A stretch of 64,000 nt of DNA from G963677185 sp963677185 (GCA_963677185.1 OY781889.1:2728001-2792000), one strand, 5' to 3'; counted from the stretch's first letter, positions 36,610 through 45,992 are shown. Notes: generated from the sequence alone by a model not told the origin. Numbers and translations are program-made.

Positions 36610-37641
36610 CTATTCGTCAAACAGCAGTGCATCTTGGGGTTGAGCTGCAAAACGCAGGCCCAGCAGCTGATAGGCTTTTTCGGTGGCCATGCGCCCCCGG
36701 GGTGTCTTCTGTATGAAGCCCAGCTTGATTAAGTATGGTTCGTAGACATCCACCAGGGTATCGGTTTCTTCTGAAACACAAGCGGCTATGGTTTCCAGCC
36801 CTACCGGGCCTCCACTGTATTTGACAATAATCGCTTCCAGAATCATGCGGTCCACGCTGTCCAGTCCTTTTTCGTCGATATCCATCATTTTTAGAGCGTT
36901 CAGGCAAAGGGTCGATGTGACCTCTCCCCCGCCTTTTACCAGGGCATAATCCCGCACCCTTCTGAACAGGCGATTGGCAATGCGGGGAGTTCCCCTGGAG
37001 CACTGTGCTATCTGCAGTGAGGCCTCTTCTTCGACTACCGTGTTCAGCAGGCTGGCAAGCCGCCTGATAATGCGCTGCAGATCCCGGTTTTCATAGAAAT
37101 CCAGCCGGCAGTTAATCCCAAATCGATCCCTCAAAGGAGAAGACAATAATCCCGGCCGGGTGGTAGCCCCGATCAAAGTGAACGGCGGCAGGTCAATTTG
37201 CAGCGTCCTGGCTGAAGGACCTTTGCCAATAATAATGTCTATGACGAAATCCTCCATGGCCGGATACATTATCTCCTCAACGCTTCTGTTAAGGCGGTGG
37301 ATCTCGTCGATAAAAAGTATTTCGCCGGGTTCAAGGTTGGTTAGAATTGCAGCCAGGTCTCCAGGCCTTTCTATGGCCGGACCCGAAGTCTTGCGAATGG
37401 GCCGGTTCATTTCATTGGCAATAATATTGGCCAGGGTGGTCTTGCCCAGTCCGGGCGGGCCTGAAAGCAGTACGTGATCCAGAGATTCGCCGCGGCCGAG
37501 AGCTGCATGGATAAAAACCTCGATATTCTCCTTAATCCGATCCTGCCCTATATAATCTTCCAGTTTAAGAGGCCGGAGGCTGCCTTCGGCTTCATCTTCG
37601 CCGGGATTATAGTTCGAAGCCAATATGCGTGCGTCTTCCAA
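36610..37641 (-). CDS. ruvB: Holliday junction branch-migration helicase RuvB
   Basis: AAA+ motor of the RuvABC resolvasome, 343 aa. Walker A GPPGLGKTT, Walker B LFIDEIHR, sensor ATTRPGLLSSPLRDRFG, and the C-terminal winged helix with the TPRGR motif. N-terminal LRPLKLEDYIGQDRIKENI is typical. Confidence 0.98.
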   Translation of the reverse strand: MEDARILASNYNPGEDEAEGSLRPLKLEDYIGQDRIKENIEVFIHAALGRGESLDHVLLSGPPGLGKTTLANIIANEMNRPIRKTSGPAIERPGDLAAILTNLEPGEILFIDEIHRLNRSVEEIMYPAMEDFVIDIIIGKGPSARTLQIDLPPFTLIGATTRPGLLSSPLRDRFGINCRLDFYENRDLQRIIRRLASLLNTVVEEEASLQIAQCSRGTPRIANRLFRRVRDYALVKGGGEVTSTLCLNALKMMDIDEKGLDSVDRMILEAIIVKYSGGPVGLETIAACVSEETDTLVDVYEPYLIKLGFIQKTPRGRMATEKAYQLLGLRFAAQPQDALLFDE

Positions 37642-37768
37642 GGCTTAATGCCCCCTTAATATTGCGTGTCCGAGTCAATCCTGGCCGCTGGCATGATTGC
37701 TGGCGGTAAGCCGGGTCAACCCATGAATCTACTCGCACAAGCAACTCCTGCATTGACCATACCGGCCG
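37642..37768. other. gap between ruvA and ruvB
   Basis: 127 bases without a gene between two members of the ruv group, longer than the other joints of the operon. I see no hairpin terminator or promoter in it that I would defend. Confidence 0.3.
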
Positions 37769-38371
37769 TTAGCGGGCCATGCGCTTCAGCACCTGGCGCA
37801 AAGCGTTTTCAACCGAAGCATTCTCCCCGCTCTCGGCCAGCACCTGGGCAACTGTGCCAAAAACCTCGCTGCGTCCGTATCCCAGGGCCTCCAGCGCATC
37901 CAGCAGGTCTTCAGCCAGGCTTGAAGCCCCCGCTGCCGTCACAGCATCTGAAGAAATGCTGGCGCCAGCCGTTCCCAGGCGGTCCTTTAATTCAAATACC
38001 AGGCGCTGGGCAGTCTTTTTGCCTATGCCTGGTACAGCAGTAAGTCTTTTCTCATCTCCACTAATAACAGCTCTCACAAAATCGGGCGGATTCATGACGG
38101 AAAGTATGCTCATCGCGGCCTTGGCTCCGAATCCGGAAACGGTGATGATCTTCTTAAACAGCGACTGTTCAGAAGTGCTCAAAAACCCATAGAGACGGAC
38201 TTCGTTTTCAAGGGCTTGATAATATGTATATACAGTCAATTCGGTTCCATGCGGCGGCAATTGGGCCAGGAAACGCTGGTGAACATTAACCTCGTAAGCA
38301 ACCCCTGCGCAATCAATCCACACATGGTCTTCGGCTGCCTTAACAAGCTTGCCCCGCAAGTAAGCGATCAT
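37769..38371 (-). CDS. ruvA: Holliday junction DNA helicase RuvA
   Basis: Junction-binding tetramer that loads RuvB. 200 aa. OB-fold N terminus (MIAYLRGKLVKAAEDHVWID), helix-hairpin-helices in VSGFGAKAAMSIL and VPGIGKKTAQRLVFELKD, and the C-terminal RuvB-contact domain (DLLDALEALGYGRSEV). The ATG overlaps the ruvC stop by 4 bases. Confidence 0.97.
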   Translation of the reverse strand: MIAYLRGKLVKAAEDHVWIDCAGVAYEVNVHQRFLAQLPPHGTELTVYTYYQALENEVRLYGFLSTSEQSLFKKIITVSGFGAKAAMSILSVMNPPDFVRAVISGDEKRLTAVPGIGKKTAQRLVFELKDRLGTAGASISSDAVTAAGASSLAEDLLDALEALGYGRSEVFGTVAQVLAESGENASVENALRQVLKRMAR

Positions 38372-38868
38372 TGATTCGCCCCCTTAATAAGGGTTGCCAG
38401 GCGGTTGGAATGGATGTGGCAAACAGCGATAGCCAGGGCATCGGCGGCATCGTCAGGACGCGGCACAGCGGACAAGCTTAAAATCTGCTTGACCATGGCC
38501 TGAACCTGTTTCTTGTCAGCTTTGCCGTATCCGGTAATTGCCTGTTTGACCTGTAGAGGGGTGTATTCCGCCACTGGCAGCCCGGCATTAACCGCGACAT
38601 ATATCAGAACTCCGCGGCTCTGGGCCACCGGAATGACTGTCTTGGCGTTGCTGTGATAAAAGATTTGTTCGATTGCCACTGTATCCGGCTGGTATTGCTG
38701 AATAACGCTATCCAGGTCTCTGCCTATCTTACTGAGGCGTTCCGGGAGAAGCATCTGGGAAGAGGTTTCTAACACCCCATAAGCAATCATTTCTTTCCTG
38801 GATCCGGCGCTTTGCACCAGTCCGTATCCGGTGGTGGCCGTTCCCGGATCTAATCCCAATACCAGCAT
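38368..38868 (-). CDS. ruvC: Holliday junction resolvase RuvC
   Basis: Endonuclease that resolves recombination junctions. 166 aa. The catalytic acidic residues are in LGLDPGTATTGYG, VAIEQIFY and RPDDAADALAIAVCH. Heads the ruvCAB series here; the hypothetical gene upstream is 36 bases away. Confidence 0.97.
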   Translation of the reverse strand: MLVLGLDPGTATTGYGLVQSAGSRKEMIAYGVLETSSQMLLPERLSKIGRDLDSVIQQYQPDTVAIEQIFYHSNAKTVIPVAQSRGVLIYVAVNAGLPVAEYTPLQVKQAITGYGKADKKQVQAMVKQILSLSAVPRPDDAADALAIAVCHIHSNRLATLIKGANQ

Positions 38869-38904
38869 TAATCTATCCTTCTATACGCCGCTGTATGCAG
38901 CTTG

Positions 38905-39240
38905 CTAATGAGTGATCTCCTCTTCCTGCGCATCCTTGCCCAGGAAGTTGTATTCGATGGTCTTGGAACGGATTTTCAGCCGTTCATCCTTGGACATCTC
39001 GGTCAGGGAATTGTCCAGCTCCAGCAGGAACTTCTCCATGGTTTCCCGTTCCTCTATTACCAGGACCGTGGTAACCTCAAAATAGGTGCTTTCATGTTCC
39101 ATTTCGTTTACGTCTTCGGAAAACAGCTTGAAGTCTTCGACAAATATGTCTTCATTGCCAAAGCCGAATTTCTCCAGCATCTTGATAAGGGCAACTTCCT
39201 TGCTGGTGTAGCCGATGTAGTTCAATCCAACCTGATACAT
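38905..39240 (-). CDS. conserved-looking hypothetical protein
   Basis: 111 aa, acidic, no signal peptide, membrane segment or motif that I recognise. Alternating strand and helix pattern (TYFEVTTVLVIEERETMEKFLLELDNSL) suggests a small alpha/beta protein. The upstream sequence has seven consecutive G in the ribosome-site region (plus 39247-39254), and a TATAAT on the minus strand (plus 39318-39323) may be the promoter for it and ruvCAB. It probably is a real gene because it fills the space between two well-spaced neighbours and has a plausible ribosome site. Confidence 0.65.
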   Translation of the reverse strand: MYQVGLNYIGYTSKEVALIKMLEKFGFGNEDIFVEDFKLFSEDVNEMEHESTYFEVTTVLVIEERETMEKFLLELDNSLTEMSKDERLKIRSKTIEYNFLGKDAQEEEITH

Positions 39241-39317
39241 TCGCTTTCCCCCCCATTAATATTATGGGACTATCAAAAAACGGAAATGCCAGCGCCTGCT
39301 GCATGCTACCTGCTCCT

Positions 39318-39323
39318 ATTATA
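39318..39323 (-). promoter_or_regulatory. candidate -10 box ahead of the hypothetical gene and ruvCAB
   Basis: Perfect TATAAT on the minus strand, about 80 bases upstream of the start at 39240 and directly after the yebC stop. No clear -35 at 17 bases, so it is a weak call. Confidence 0.35.
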
Positions 39324-39340
39324 CATGAAGAAACAGTAAA

Positions 39341-40092
39341 TCAGCACAATTTCTCCATTAAATCATCGGGAATGGAAAAATTAGCATAAACATTCTGCAC
39401 GTCGTCATGATCTTCCAGAACGTCTATGATCCGCAGAACCCTGGCCGCAGTTTCTTCATCATTGACATCGACAGTATTCAATGGAAGCAGTACCACTTCG
39501 GCGTTTTCAACCTCGACCAGAGCCTCGATCTCTTCACGCACCTTCATAAAGCTTTCCGGCAGGCTGATTACTTCGATAATATCGTCGTCGTCGCGCACAT
39601 CAGAAGCACCAGCCTCTATAGCCGTCAGGATGAATTCCTCTTCGTCCATTTTCAGCGCGTTCTTCATAACGGTTATCAAGCCCGAACGCTCGAACATCCA
39701 GGCGACACATCCAGACTCGCCGAGATTGCCGCCATGTTTGGAAAACAAGTGGCGGATGTCTGAAGCGGTGCGATTGCGGTTGTCGGTTGCTATATCGAGC
39801 ATAACCGCCACTCCGCCCGGGGCGTAGCCTTCATAAACGAATTCTTCATAGGCTTCTCCGTCCAGCTCGCCGCTCCCTTTTTTTATTGCCCGGCTGATGT
39901 TTTCATTGGGCATGTTAATGGCCTTGGCTTTCTGAACCACCAGCTTCAGCTTGGCGTTGGCTTCCGGGTCACCCCCGCCCTGCCGGGCGGCTATGGTGAT
40001 TTCCTTGGCCACCTTCGTAAACATTTTCCCCTTTTTTCATCGGAACGGGCTTTCTTATGCTTGATGGTTGACCATTTAGAATGACCTGACAT
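39341..40092 (-). CDS. yebC: YebC/PmpR-family regulator, interrupted by a -1 frameshift
   Basis: YebC-family protein (transcription factor, and in recent work a translation factor for proline stretches). The intact-looking frame begins only at 40024 with MFTKVAKEITIAARQGGG. Upstream, ATG 40092 with a GGAGGAG site opens a different frame encoding MSGHSKWSTIKHKKARSDEKRGK, exactly the missing family N terminus. The two join if one base is read twice at 40024, giving 250 aa, the normal length. The junction is GGGGAAAATG after a run of six A. It may be a sequencing error, a real mutation, or recoding; see findings. Confidence 0.88.
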
Positions 40093-40215
40093 CCGGACTC
40101 CTCCCTGTTCAATTAATTCTTAAAAGCATTTTCAAGCTTTTGATGCAAATGTGAATCTGACCAAAGGGGCTATACTTTTCATATGCGATTAATCCTGTTT
40201 CCATCTGCCGGGCAG

Positions 40216-40899
40216 TTAGAAAACAAACGGTATCAGCTTCTTGCTATGGCGGCTGTATTCACCATAGGCTTCGGGAAAAGCCTCATCGAACATGGCTTCC
40301 TCAAGGTTGATGCGGTAAATAACCGCTGGTATGGCCAGAATTACAATCAGCAATCCCGCCCCTATTGAACCAAACATAAGCGCAATGGCCACCAGCTCCA
40401 GCAGCATGCCCAGGTAAAGCGGATGCCTTATGCGCTTGTATGCGCCGCTGGTCACCAGCTGGTGACCCACGTAAAGCTTGATGCGCGGGCTAAAATAGGT
40501 GCCAATCGACGAATAAGCCCACCAGCGAACCAGGCACGCCACAATAAACAGCGCCATTCCCCCATAGAATCCATATGGCTCGATGCTCCTGATCCGGCTG
40601 ACATCCAGGGTGGCAAAGTCTATCAAGGCCATGAATATTACAAAAAAATAAACCAGTTGCAGATAAAAGTAAGTCCGTTCATCCACTTCACGTTCGGTTA
40701 CGTGAGCGGCAATTCGGTGAAACCGGGTCTGGGATATGAAAGACCATAATAGAAACAGGGAAAAAAAGCTGATTAATACGGTAAAATCGTAGTATATGCC
40801 CTTCTCATAGTATCTTACATATACTGCATAACCTAGATAGGCAAATGCCAGCAGCGATATAACCAGCCTTGCTATTACAATTTTTCGGGAAAGGTTCAT
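40216..40899 (-). CDS. isoprenylcysteine carboxyl methyltransferase-like membrane protein
   Basis: 227 aa with about five or six hydrophobic segments. The C-terminal half holds the ICMT/PEMT motif HQLVTSGAYKRIRHPLYLGMLL and the late acidic FDEAFPEAYGEYSR, which bind SAM and substrate in this superfamily. Bacterial substrates are mostly unknown. The start is 1 base behind the nadE stop. Confidence 0.85.
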   Translation of the reverse strand: MNLSRKIVIARLVISLLAFAYLGYAVYVRYYEKGIYYDFTVLISFFSLFLLWSFISQTRFHRIAAHVTEREVDERTYFYLQLVYFFVIFMALIDFATLDVSRIRSIEPYGFYGGMALFIVACLVRWWAYSSIGTYFSPRIKLYVGHQLVTSGAYKRIRHPLYLGMLLELVAIALMFGSIGAGLLIVILAIPAVIYRINLEEAMFDEAFPEAYGEYSRHSKKLIPFVF

Positions 40900-40900
40900 T

Positions 40901-41650
40901 CTAGCGGCTCCTTACTGCATCAAGAATGGGAATGGGCGGACTCTGCCGCTTGTGCTCACTCATGGCATGCATATGCTTGATTTTCTCGATCACCGAGGCA
41001 TCTCCCTGACCGGTCTTTAGATAAACCTCCAGAGCCTCGTAGGTAAATCCCATTTCCGTTTCATCAGTCTGCCCTTCCCAGAGCCCTGCCGAAGGGGCCT
41101 TATTGATGATCTCTTCGGGAATCTTGAGTAGCCGGGCCAGTTCATATATTTCCGACTTGTACAAATCACCCAACAGCTGAAGGTCCACGGCGTTGTCTCC
41201 CCACTTGGTGGCATAACCCACGGCGATTTCACATTTGTTGCTGGTTCCCAGCACAAGGTAATTGAGCATTCCCGCCATGTAATAGAGGGTCATCATGCGC
41301 ATGCGGGGCTTCAGGTTGGCATGGGTCATTTTCTCGTGATAGCCGGTAATAGCGGTTTCCGGATACTGGCGCATCAACTTCATGAAATCATCGTAATTAT
41401 GGGTTAACGGTATAATATGGTAGCGCAATCCAACCGCATTAACCAGCTTGACTGCATCGTCAATATCGTCCGAGCTGCTGTGGCAGGGCAGAATCAGCCC
41501 CAGGCACTGTCCCGGGAAGGCTTTTTGAGCCAGGGCTCCAGCCACAGCAGAATCAATACCGCCGCTGATGCCGATGATAAGGCCGCTGGTTCCTGCTTCC
41601 GCGACCCGTTCCCGCAGCCAGGCGACCAGGTTGTCAATTACGTTTTGCAT
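40901..41650 (-). CDS. nadE: NH3-dependent NAD+ synthetase
   Basis: Final step of NAD synthesis, amidation of deamido-NAD. 249 aa, single synthetase domain without the glutaminase half, hence ammonia-dependent. PP-loop GISGGIDSAVAGAL; LGTSNKCEIAVGYATKWGDNAVD and the C-terminal KIPEEIINKAPSAGLWEGQTDE are diagnostic. Confidence 0.96.
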   Translation of the reverse strand: MQNVIDNLVAWLRERVAEAGTSGLIIGISGGIDSAVAGALAQKAFPGQCLGLILPCHSSSDDIDDAVKLVNAVGLRYHIIPLTHNYDDFMKLMRQYPETAITGYHEKMTHANLKPRMRMMTLYYMAGMLNYLVLGTSNKCEIAVGYATKWGDNAVDLQLLGDLYKSEIYELARLLKIPEEIINKAPSAGLWEGQTDETEMGFTYEALEVYLKTGQGDASVIEKIKHMHAMSEHKRQSPPIPILDAVRSR

Positions 41651-41674
41651 TAATACTATTCACTCCTCTATAGA

Positions 41675-44248
41675 TTAAATGGCAGATTGGTTAATCTTGG
41701 CCTGGCTTTCCAGCAGCCTTTTGGCCACAATAATGGCTTCGCGGGCATCGCGGGAATAACTGGCTCCGATTCGATCCGCGTATTCCTGGTTCAGAACTGC
41801 TCCGCCAACCATCACCATGCAGGGCAGGCTTCGCTCGTGCACTCCGCGCACAACTTCGTCCATTCTAGGCATGGTCGTAGTCATAAGAGCGCTTAAACCT
41901 ATAATATCGGCGTTTCGTTTTTCGGCCTCGTCCAGGATCTTCTTGGCCGGGACGTCTTTGCCCAGGTCAATCACCTTGAAGCCATAATTCTCCAGCATAA
42001 CCGCCACTATATTCTTGCCAATGTCATGAATATCGCCTTCAACCGTGGCCAGGACGATACAGCCAGCATGGCGGTCAACATCGTCGCTCATCAAGGGTTT
42101 TAAATACTCAAAGGCTTTTTTCATGGCGTCTCCTGACATGATCAGCTGTGGAAGAAAATATTCCTTGCGTTCATATTTTTCTCCTACCAGCTCGATGCCA
42201 GGAATAAGCGCTTCATTAATCAAATCCAGTGGTGGAATTTGTTCCTCGCCAACTGCCTTCATCAGCAGGGCTTCGATGCCGTTCTTATCTCCGCGAATAA
42301 TGGCATCGCGAACTTCCAGCCTGATCCCGGCCAGATCCTGGACCTTTTCAGCAGTGCCAGAAGAAACAGCCTGCGATTCATGTTCCTTTTTAACCAGATC
42401 AGCGGCAGCCGTTTCAATGTGAGCTGGTGTCGATACCGAGCTTCCCTGCAGAGTGTCAGGAATGTTGCAGGTGCTGCAAATTGAATGCCGCAGGGAGCCT
42501 CCCGCCGGTTTCTGATAGCCGCGATAGCGTTCGATGTACTGCAGGGCATTAGAGTCACGATTCAGCAGAACCGAAGCCGCCCGAATGGCTTCCTGCATTT
42601 TCTCATCAAAAGGATTAATTATCGGCAGATCCAGTCCGGACGCCCAGGCCATGGACAGGTAGGCTGCATTTAAAATCTCCCGGGCGGGCAGTCCGTGAGA
42701 TACATTGCTTATGCCCAGCACGGTACCGGCTCCCAGTTGCTCTTTCACCATGCGCAGCGCCTTGATGGCCTCCATCACAAAAGGCTGTTCCGCGCTGGCC
42801 GTCTTTACCAGGCAGTCGATCAGTACATCTTCATTGCGAAGGCCATGCTCCCGGGCCTTCCAAAAAATCTTCTGGGCTATGGCCACCCTGCCCTCGGCCC
42901 GGTCAGGAATACCTCTTTCATCCAGGCACAATCCCAGTACGGCTGCTCCATATTTTTTTGCCAGAGGCAGAATGACATCCAGGCTTTTATCCTCACCGCT
43001 GGTGGAATTAATCAGCGCCCTGCCAACAAAGGCCTTAAGACCTTCCTCCACTGCGGCCGGATTGGTGGAATCTATAGCCAGTGGAATATCCACTGCGGCC
43101 TGGATGGCTTTCACAGCCGCTCTCATCGCGGCCGGTTCGTCAATGCCCGGGACCCCCATGTTAACATCCAGCACCCCTGCTCCGGCCAGGGCCTGCTGCC
43201 GGGCTTCCTCAACCACAACTTGCATTTCCCCGGTTTTGATTGCCTGGGCCAGCTTCTTGCGGGCAGTGGGATTGATGCGCTCACCTATAAAGGTGAGCGG
43301 GTAATCTTCTCCGATCATTAGAGTCGAGAAACGCGAAGCCAGGGCAAAATATTTGCGCCCGGAACGTGCTGCCGCAGTCAAGCCTTTTAACTGGCAGGAC
43401 ATGGCGGCTATATGCTCAGGCGTAGCGCCACAGCAGCCTCCGATAATATTGGCCCCCGCATCCCTTAACAGTATAGAATATTCAGCCATTTGGTCCGGGC
43501 TATCCGGGAAAACGGTCTCCCCATCGACCAGGCAAGGCAGGCCTGCATTAGGTTCCACCGAAAGCGGACGGCTGGTGTAGCGTGCCATTTCGGCAATCAC
43601 CGGCAGCAAATCCAGGGCTCCTCCTGAACAGTTGGCTCCAACGGCCAGGGGTTGAAATGCCTCCATAACGGTAAGAGCAGTAAGCGGATCGCTTCCGGTC
43701 ATGGTTTTACCGCCCTTTTCGAAGGTCATATGCGCCAGCACCGGCAGCCGGGTACAGCTCCGGGCCGCAACTAAAGCAGCTCTCATTTCACCCAGATCCA
43801 TCATCGTTTCAATCGAAATCAAATCGGCTCCGGCTTTCTCCGCCGCTTCCATTTGTTCCTTGAATGCCTGAAACAGATCATCGAAAACCGCTTCACCCAT
43901 AGGCTCCAGTAAACGCCCGGTCGGGCCCACCGTAAGGGCGACCAGCGCGCTGCGTCCCGCCGCCTGCCGGGCTATCCTGACCAGTTCGGCATTGATTTCC
44001 TCCACCTGCTTATCCAGACCATACTCGCCCAGCTTGAAGCGATTGGCTCCAAAAGTGTTAGTCTGAATTATATCTGAACCGGCTTCAACATACTGGCGAT
44101 GGAAATCTTTCAGAAGTTCAGGGTTTTCCAGGCTGTATTTCTCCGGGCAGGCTCCCGGAGGCATGCCGCTGCGCTGCAGCATGGTGCCATAGGCACCATC
44201 CAGCATTACTATCCTTTGCTTTAATAAGCTTTCGAGGTCAATGCTCAT
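41675..44248 (-). CDS. metH: cobalamin-dependent methionine synthase without reactivation domain
   Basis: 857 aa from ATG 44248 (frame open to 44362). Domains in order: homocysteine methyltransferase barrel (DGAYGTMLQRSG; zinc cysteines in GANCSGG and GGCCGATPEH), methyl-THF pterin barrel (FIGERINPTARKKLAQAI), helical cap, and B12-binding domain with the ligand histidine in EGDIHDIGKNIV. The C-terminal SAM-dependent reactivation domain of E. coli MetH is absent, as in many anaerobes that reactivate B12 with a separate protein. The start lacks a strong ribosome site. Confidence 0.93.
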   Translation of the reverse strand: MSIDLESLLKQRIVMLDGAYGTMLQRSGMPPGACPEKYSLENPELLKDFHRQYVEAGSDIIQTNTFGANRFKLGEYGLDKQVEEINAELVRIARQAAGRSALVALTVGPTGRLLEPMGEAVFDDLFQAFKEQMEAAEKAGADLISIETMMDLGEMRAALVAARSCTRLPVLAHMTFEKGGKTMTGSDPLTALTVMEAFQPLAVGANCSGGALDLLPVIAEMARYTSRPLSVEPNAGLPCLVDGETVFPDSPDQMAEYSILLRDAGANIIGGCCGATPEHIAAMSCQLKGLTAAARSGRKYFALASRFSTLMIGEDYPLTFIGERINPTARKKLAQAIKTGEMQVVVEEARQQALAGAGVLDVNMGVPGIDEPAAMRAAVKAIQAAVDIPLAIDSTNPAAVEEGLKAFVGRALINSTSGEDKSLDVILPLAKKYGAAVLGLCLDERGIPDRAEGRVAIAQKIFWKAREHGLRNEDVLIDCLVKTASAEQPFVMEAIKALRMVKEQLGAGTVLGISNVSHGLPAREILNAAYLSMAWASGLDLPIINPFDEKMQEAIRAASVLLNRDSNALQYIERYRGYQKPAGGSLRHSICSTCNIPDTLQGSSVSTPAHIETAAADLVKKEHESQAVSSGTAEKVQDLAGIRLEVRDAIIRGDKNGIEALLMKAVGEEQIPPLDLINEALIPGIELVGEKYERKEYFLPQLIMSGDAMKKAFEYLKPLMSDDVDRHAGCIVLATVEGDIHDIGKNIVAVMLENYGFKVIDLGKDVPAKKILDEAEKRNADIIGLSALMTTTMPRMDEVVRGVHERSLPCMVMVGGAVLNQEYADRIGASYSRDAREAIIVAKRLLESQAKINQSAI

Positions 44249-44725
44249 TATCTCGGTCCACCTTCTATATAATATCTTCATACTCTGCAGGACAATATCA
44301 ACCAGCACTGCGGCGTCCTGGTGCCCGCAGTGTTTCAGGCCTGCATTGCATACTAATGCCATTATCCCTCTATTTTACACAAGCCCGGAATAAAACTCCA
44401 CCTTGAAATCGGTTATTTGCATGTTTACCGAGCAGGCAGGCGATGACACTTCCTGGCGGATAATGTTGAATCGAGGTATAATCATAGTATACGTTCTGAT
44501 ATGCTGTTGGTTGTTTTTTGTATTCAAGCCATTTCCCGGAGCTCAAGTGCCCGGAATAAGTTTCAAAAAGCCTATTATGCAAGATTTTTACTATTTTGTA
44601 CTTGCCATATCCCCTCTTTATCGTGTATTTATTAAATATAAGATTAATTCCTTTCCAGTGCTAGTACGTGATACACGTTGCTGAACAATTATTTCAATGG
44701 ATGGACGGATGGAGGTTTGCAGTAG
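44249..44725. other. divergent intergenic region metH / SARP-like regulator
   Basis: Nearly 480 bases. I searched for a cobalamin or SAM riboswitch ahead of metH and saw no B12-box or S-box core. The sequence nearer the regulator is AT-rich. The GGTGAC repeats found before the four surface modules are not present ahead of the regulator itself. Confidence 0.4.
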
Positions 44726-45964
44726 ATGTCCAAAACAGGATCCGGCAGCCAAAGTAACGAAAAACTGGAGATATTGACCCTGGGCCAGTTTCAGGTAAAA
44801 CGTGGCGAAATGGTTTTATCGGATAATTCCCAGCGCAGCTATCGTCTATGGGAACTCCTTAAATATCTCATTACACACCGTGAAAAAGCAATTTTCTCCG
44901 ACAGTATAATTGAACATTTGTGGTCTGACCAGGATTACACCGATCCTAAACACGCCCTGCGCACGCAGGTGTATCGCCTGCGTCAAATGCTCTCCGGCAG
45001 CGACAAGGAGGAAGCCCCTTACATAGCATTTGCCAATGGTTGCTATCGTTGGAATACCGAATCTCTCTACTGGCTGGATGTTGATGAGTTTGAACAAATG
45101 GTGGACCAGGCCCAGGCGCTGGCTGACCAGCATCAGCCTACTGAGGCTATAGAATGCTACCGGCGTGCAGTTGCTTTATATCGCGGCGACTACCTGCCGG
45201 AATCTTCGTTTAATGAATGGGTTATTGCCGCCCGCAATTATTATCACCGCTTGTATATGCAAGGGGTTTTCGAGCTTATCGAAATGCTGAAAAGCGCCGG
45301 GCTCTACGAAGATATTATTAATGTATGCGAGAAAACCTTCGCCATCGAATTCTTCGAAGAATACATCCATATGAAATATATCGAAGCTCTGCTTAAAGAA
45401 AACAAGGTGCGCCAGGCCAAGACCCACTATGAAAAAACCGCTTCCATATTTTTTAAGGAAATGGGAGTCAAGCCTTCCAATGAAATGCGCCAGCTTTACC
45501 GCAAACTGCAAGCGGAAAGCGGCGAAGAGGGCTCCGATCTGGGAACGATTCAAGAAAGCCTTTCTAACAGCGGGTTTGATGATGGAGCTTTTGTATGCGA
45601 TCCGGACTTTTTCCGCGACCTTTACAAGCTGGAACTCAGACGCAACGAACGCAACGGCCAGTCTGCATTCATTGGCATGATTGGCTTTTATCCCTCCAGC
45701 AGCCAGTCATTGAACAGCCGTTCCATGAAAACTGTTCAGGATGAGGTTCAAACCATTCTGAAAGCCAGCCTGCGCCGCGGAGATGTTATTACTCCCTGGA
45801 ATGACAGCCAGTTCCTGGTGTTTCTGCCCGGTCTGAATTTTGAACAGGCTGAAAAGGTCGTGGCGCGAATCTTTACTTCGTACAACCGTCGCCTTACCTC
45901 GGCGTCATTTTCGTTAAAATGCGATTTGCAGCCATTGCAAGCCGCCGAATTCATATCAGCTTAA
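44726..45964 (+). CDS. SARP/BTAD-type transcriptional activator with GGDEF-like C terminus
   Basis: 412 aa. Residues about 12-105: OmpR-type winged helix (LEILTLGQFQVKRGEMVLS ... LWELLKYLITHREKAIFSDSIIEHLW ... LRTQVYRLRQML). Residues about 115-265: bacterial transcriptional activator domain of TPR-like helices (YWLDVDEFEQMVDQA, AVALYRGDYLPES, YIEALLKENKVRQAKTHYEKT). This is the SARP layout. Residues about 290-405 resemble a GGDEF fold with the signature replaced (LRRGDVITPWNDSQFLVFLPG), so probably a sensor or dimer domain. It starts at ATG with GGAGG 10 bases upstream, and directly precedes four modules whose promoters carry 11-bp direct repeats. Confidence 0.85.
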   Translation: MSKTGSGSQSNEKLEILTLGQFQVKRGEMVLSDNSQRSYRLWELLKYLITHREKAIFSDSIIEHLWSDQDYTDPKHALRTQVYRLRQMLSGSDKEEAPYIAFANGCYRWNTESLYWLDVDEFEQMVDQAQALADQHQPTEAIECYRRAVALYRGDYLPESSFNEWVIAARNYYHRLYMQGVFELIEMLKSAGLYEDIINVCEKTFAIEFFEEYIHMKYIEALLKENKVRQAKTHYEKTASIFFKEMGVKPSNEMRQLYRKLQAESGEEGSDLGTIQESLSNSGFDDGAFVCDPDFFRDLYKLELRRNERNGQSAFIGMIGFYPSSSQSLNSRSMKTVQDEVQTILKASLRRGDVITPWNDSQFLVFLPGLNFEQAEKVVARIFTSYNRRLTSASFSLKCDLQPLQAAEFISA

Positions 45965-45992
45965 AAATACCAAATTTGTAATCAGGCATTTT

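Noticed and set aside
42695..43321. Plus-strand open frames of about 200 aa opposite metH
   Set aside because: Shadows of the metH coding region; no motif and no ribosome site.
44249..44725. Cobalamin or SAM riboswitch ahead of the metH-like gene
   Set aside because: No B12-box or S-box core was found on the minus strand in this interval.
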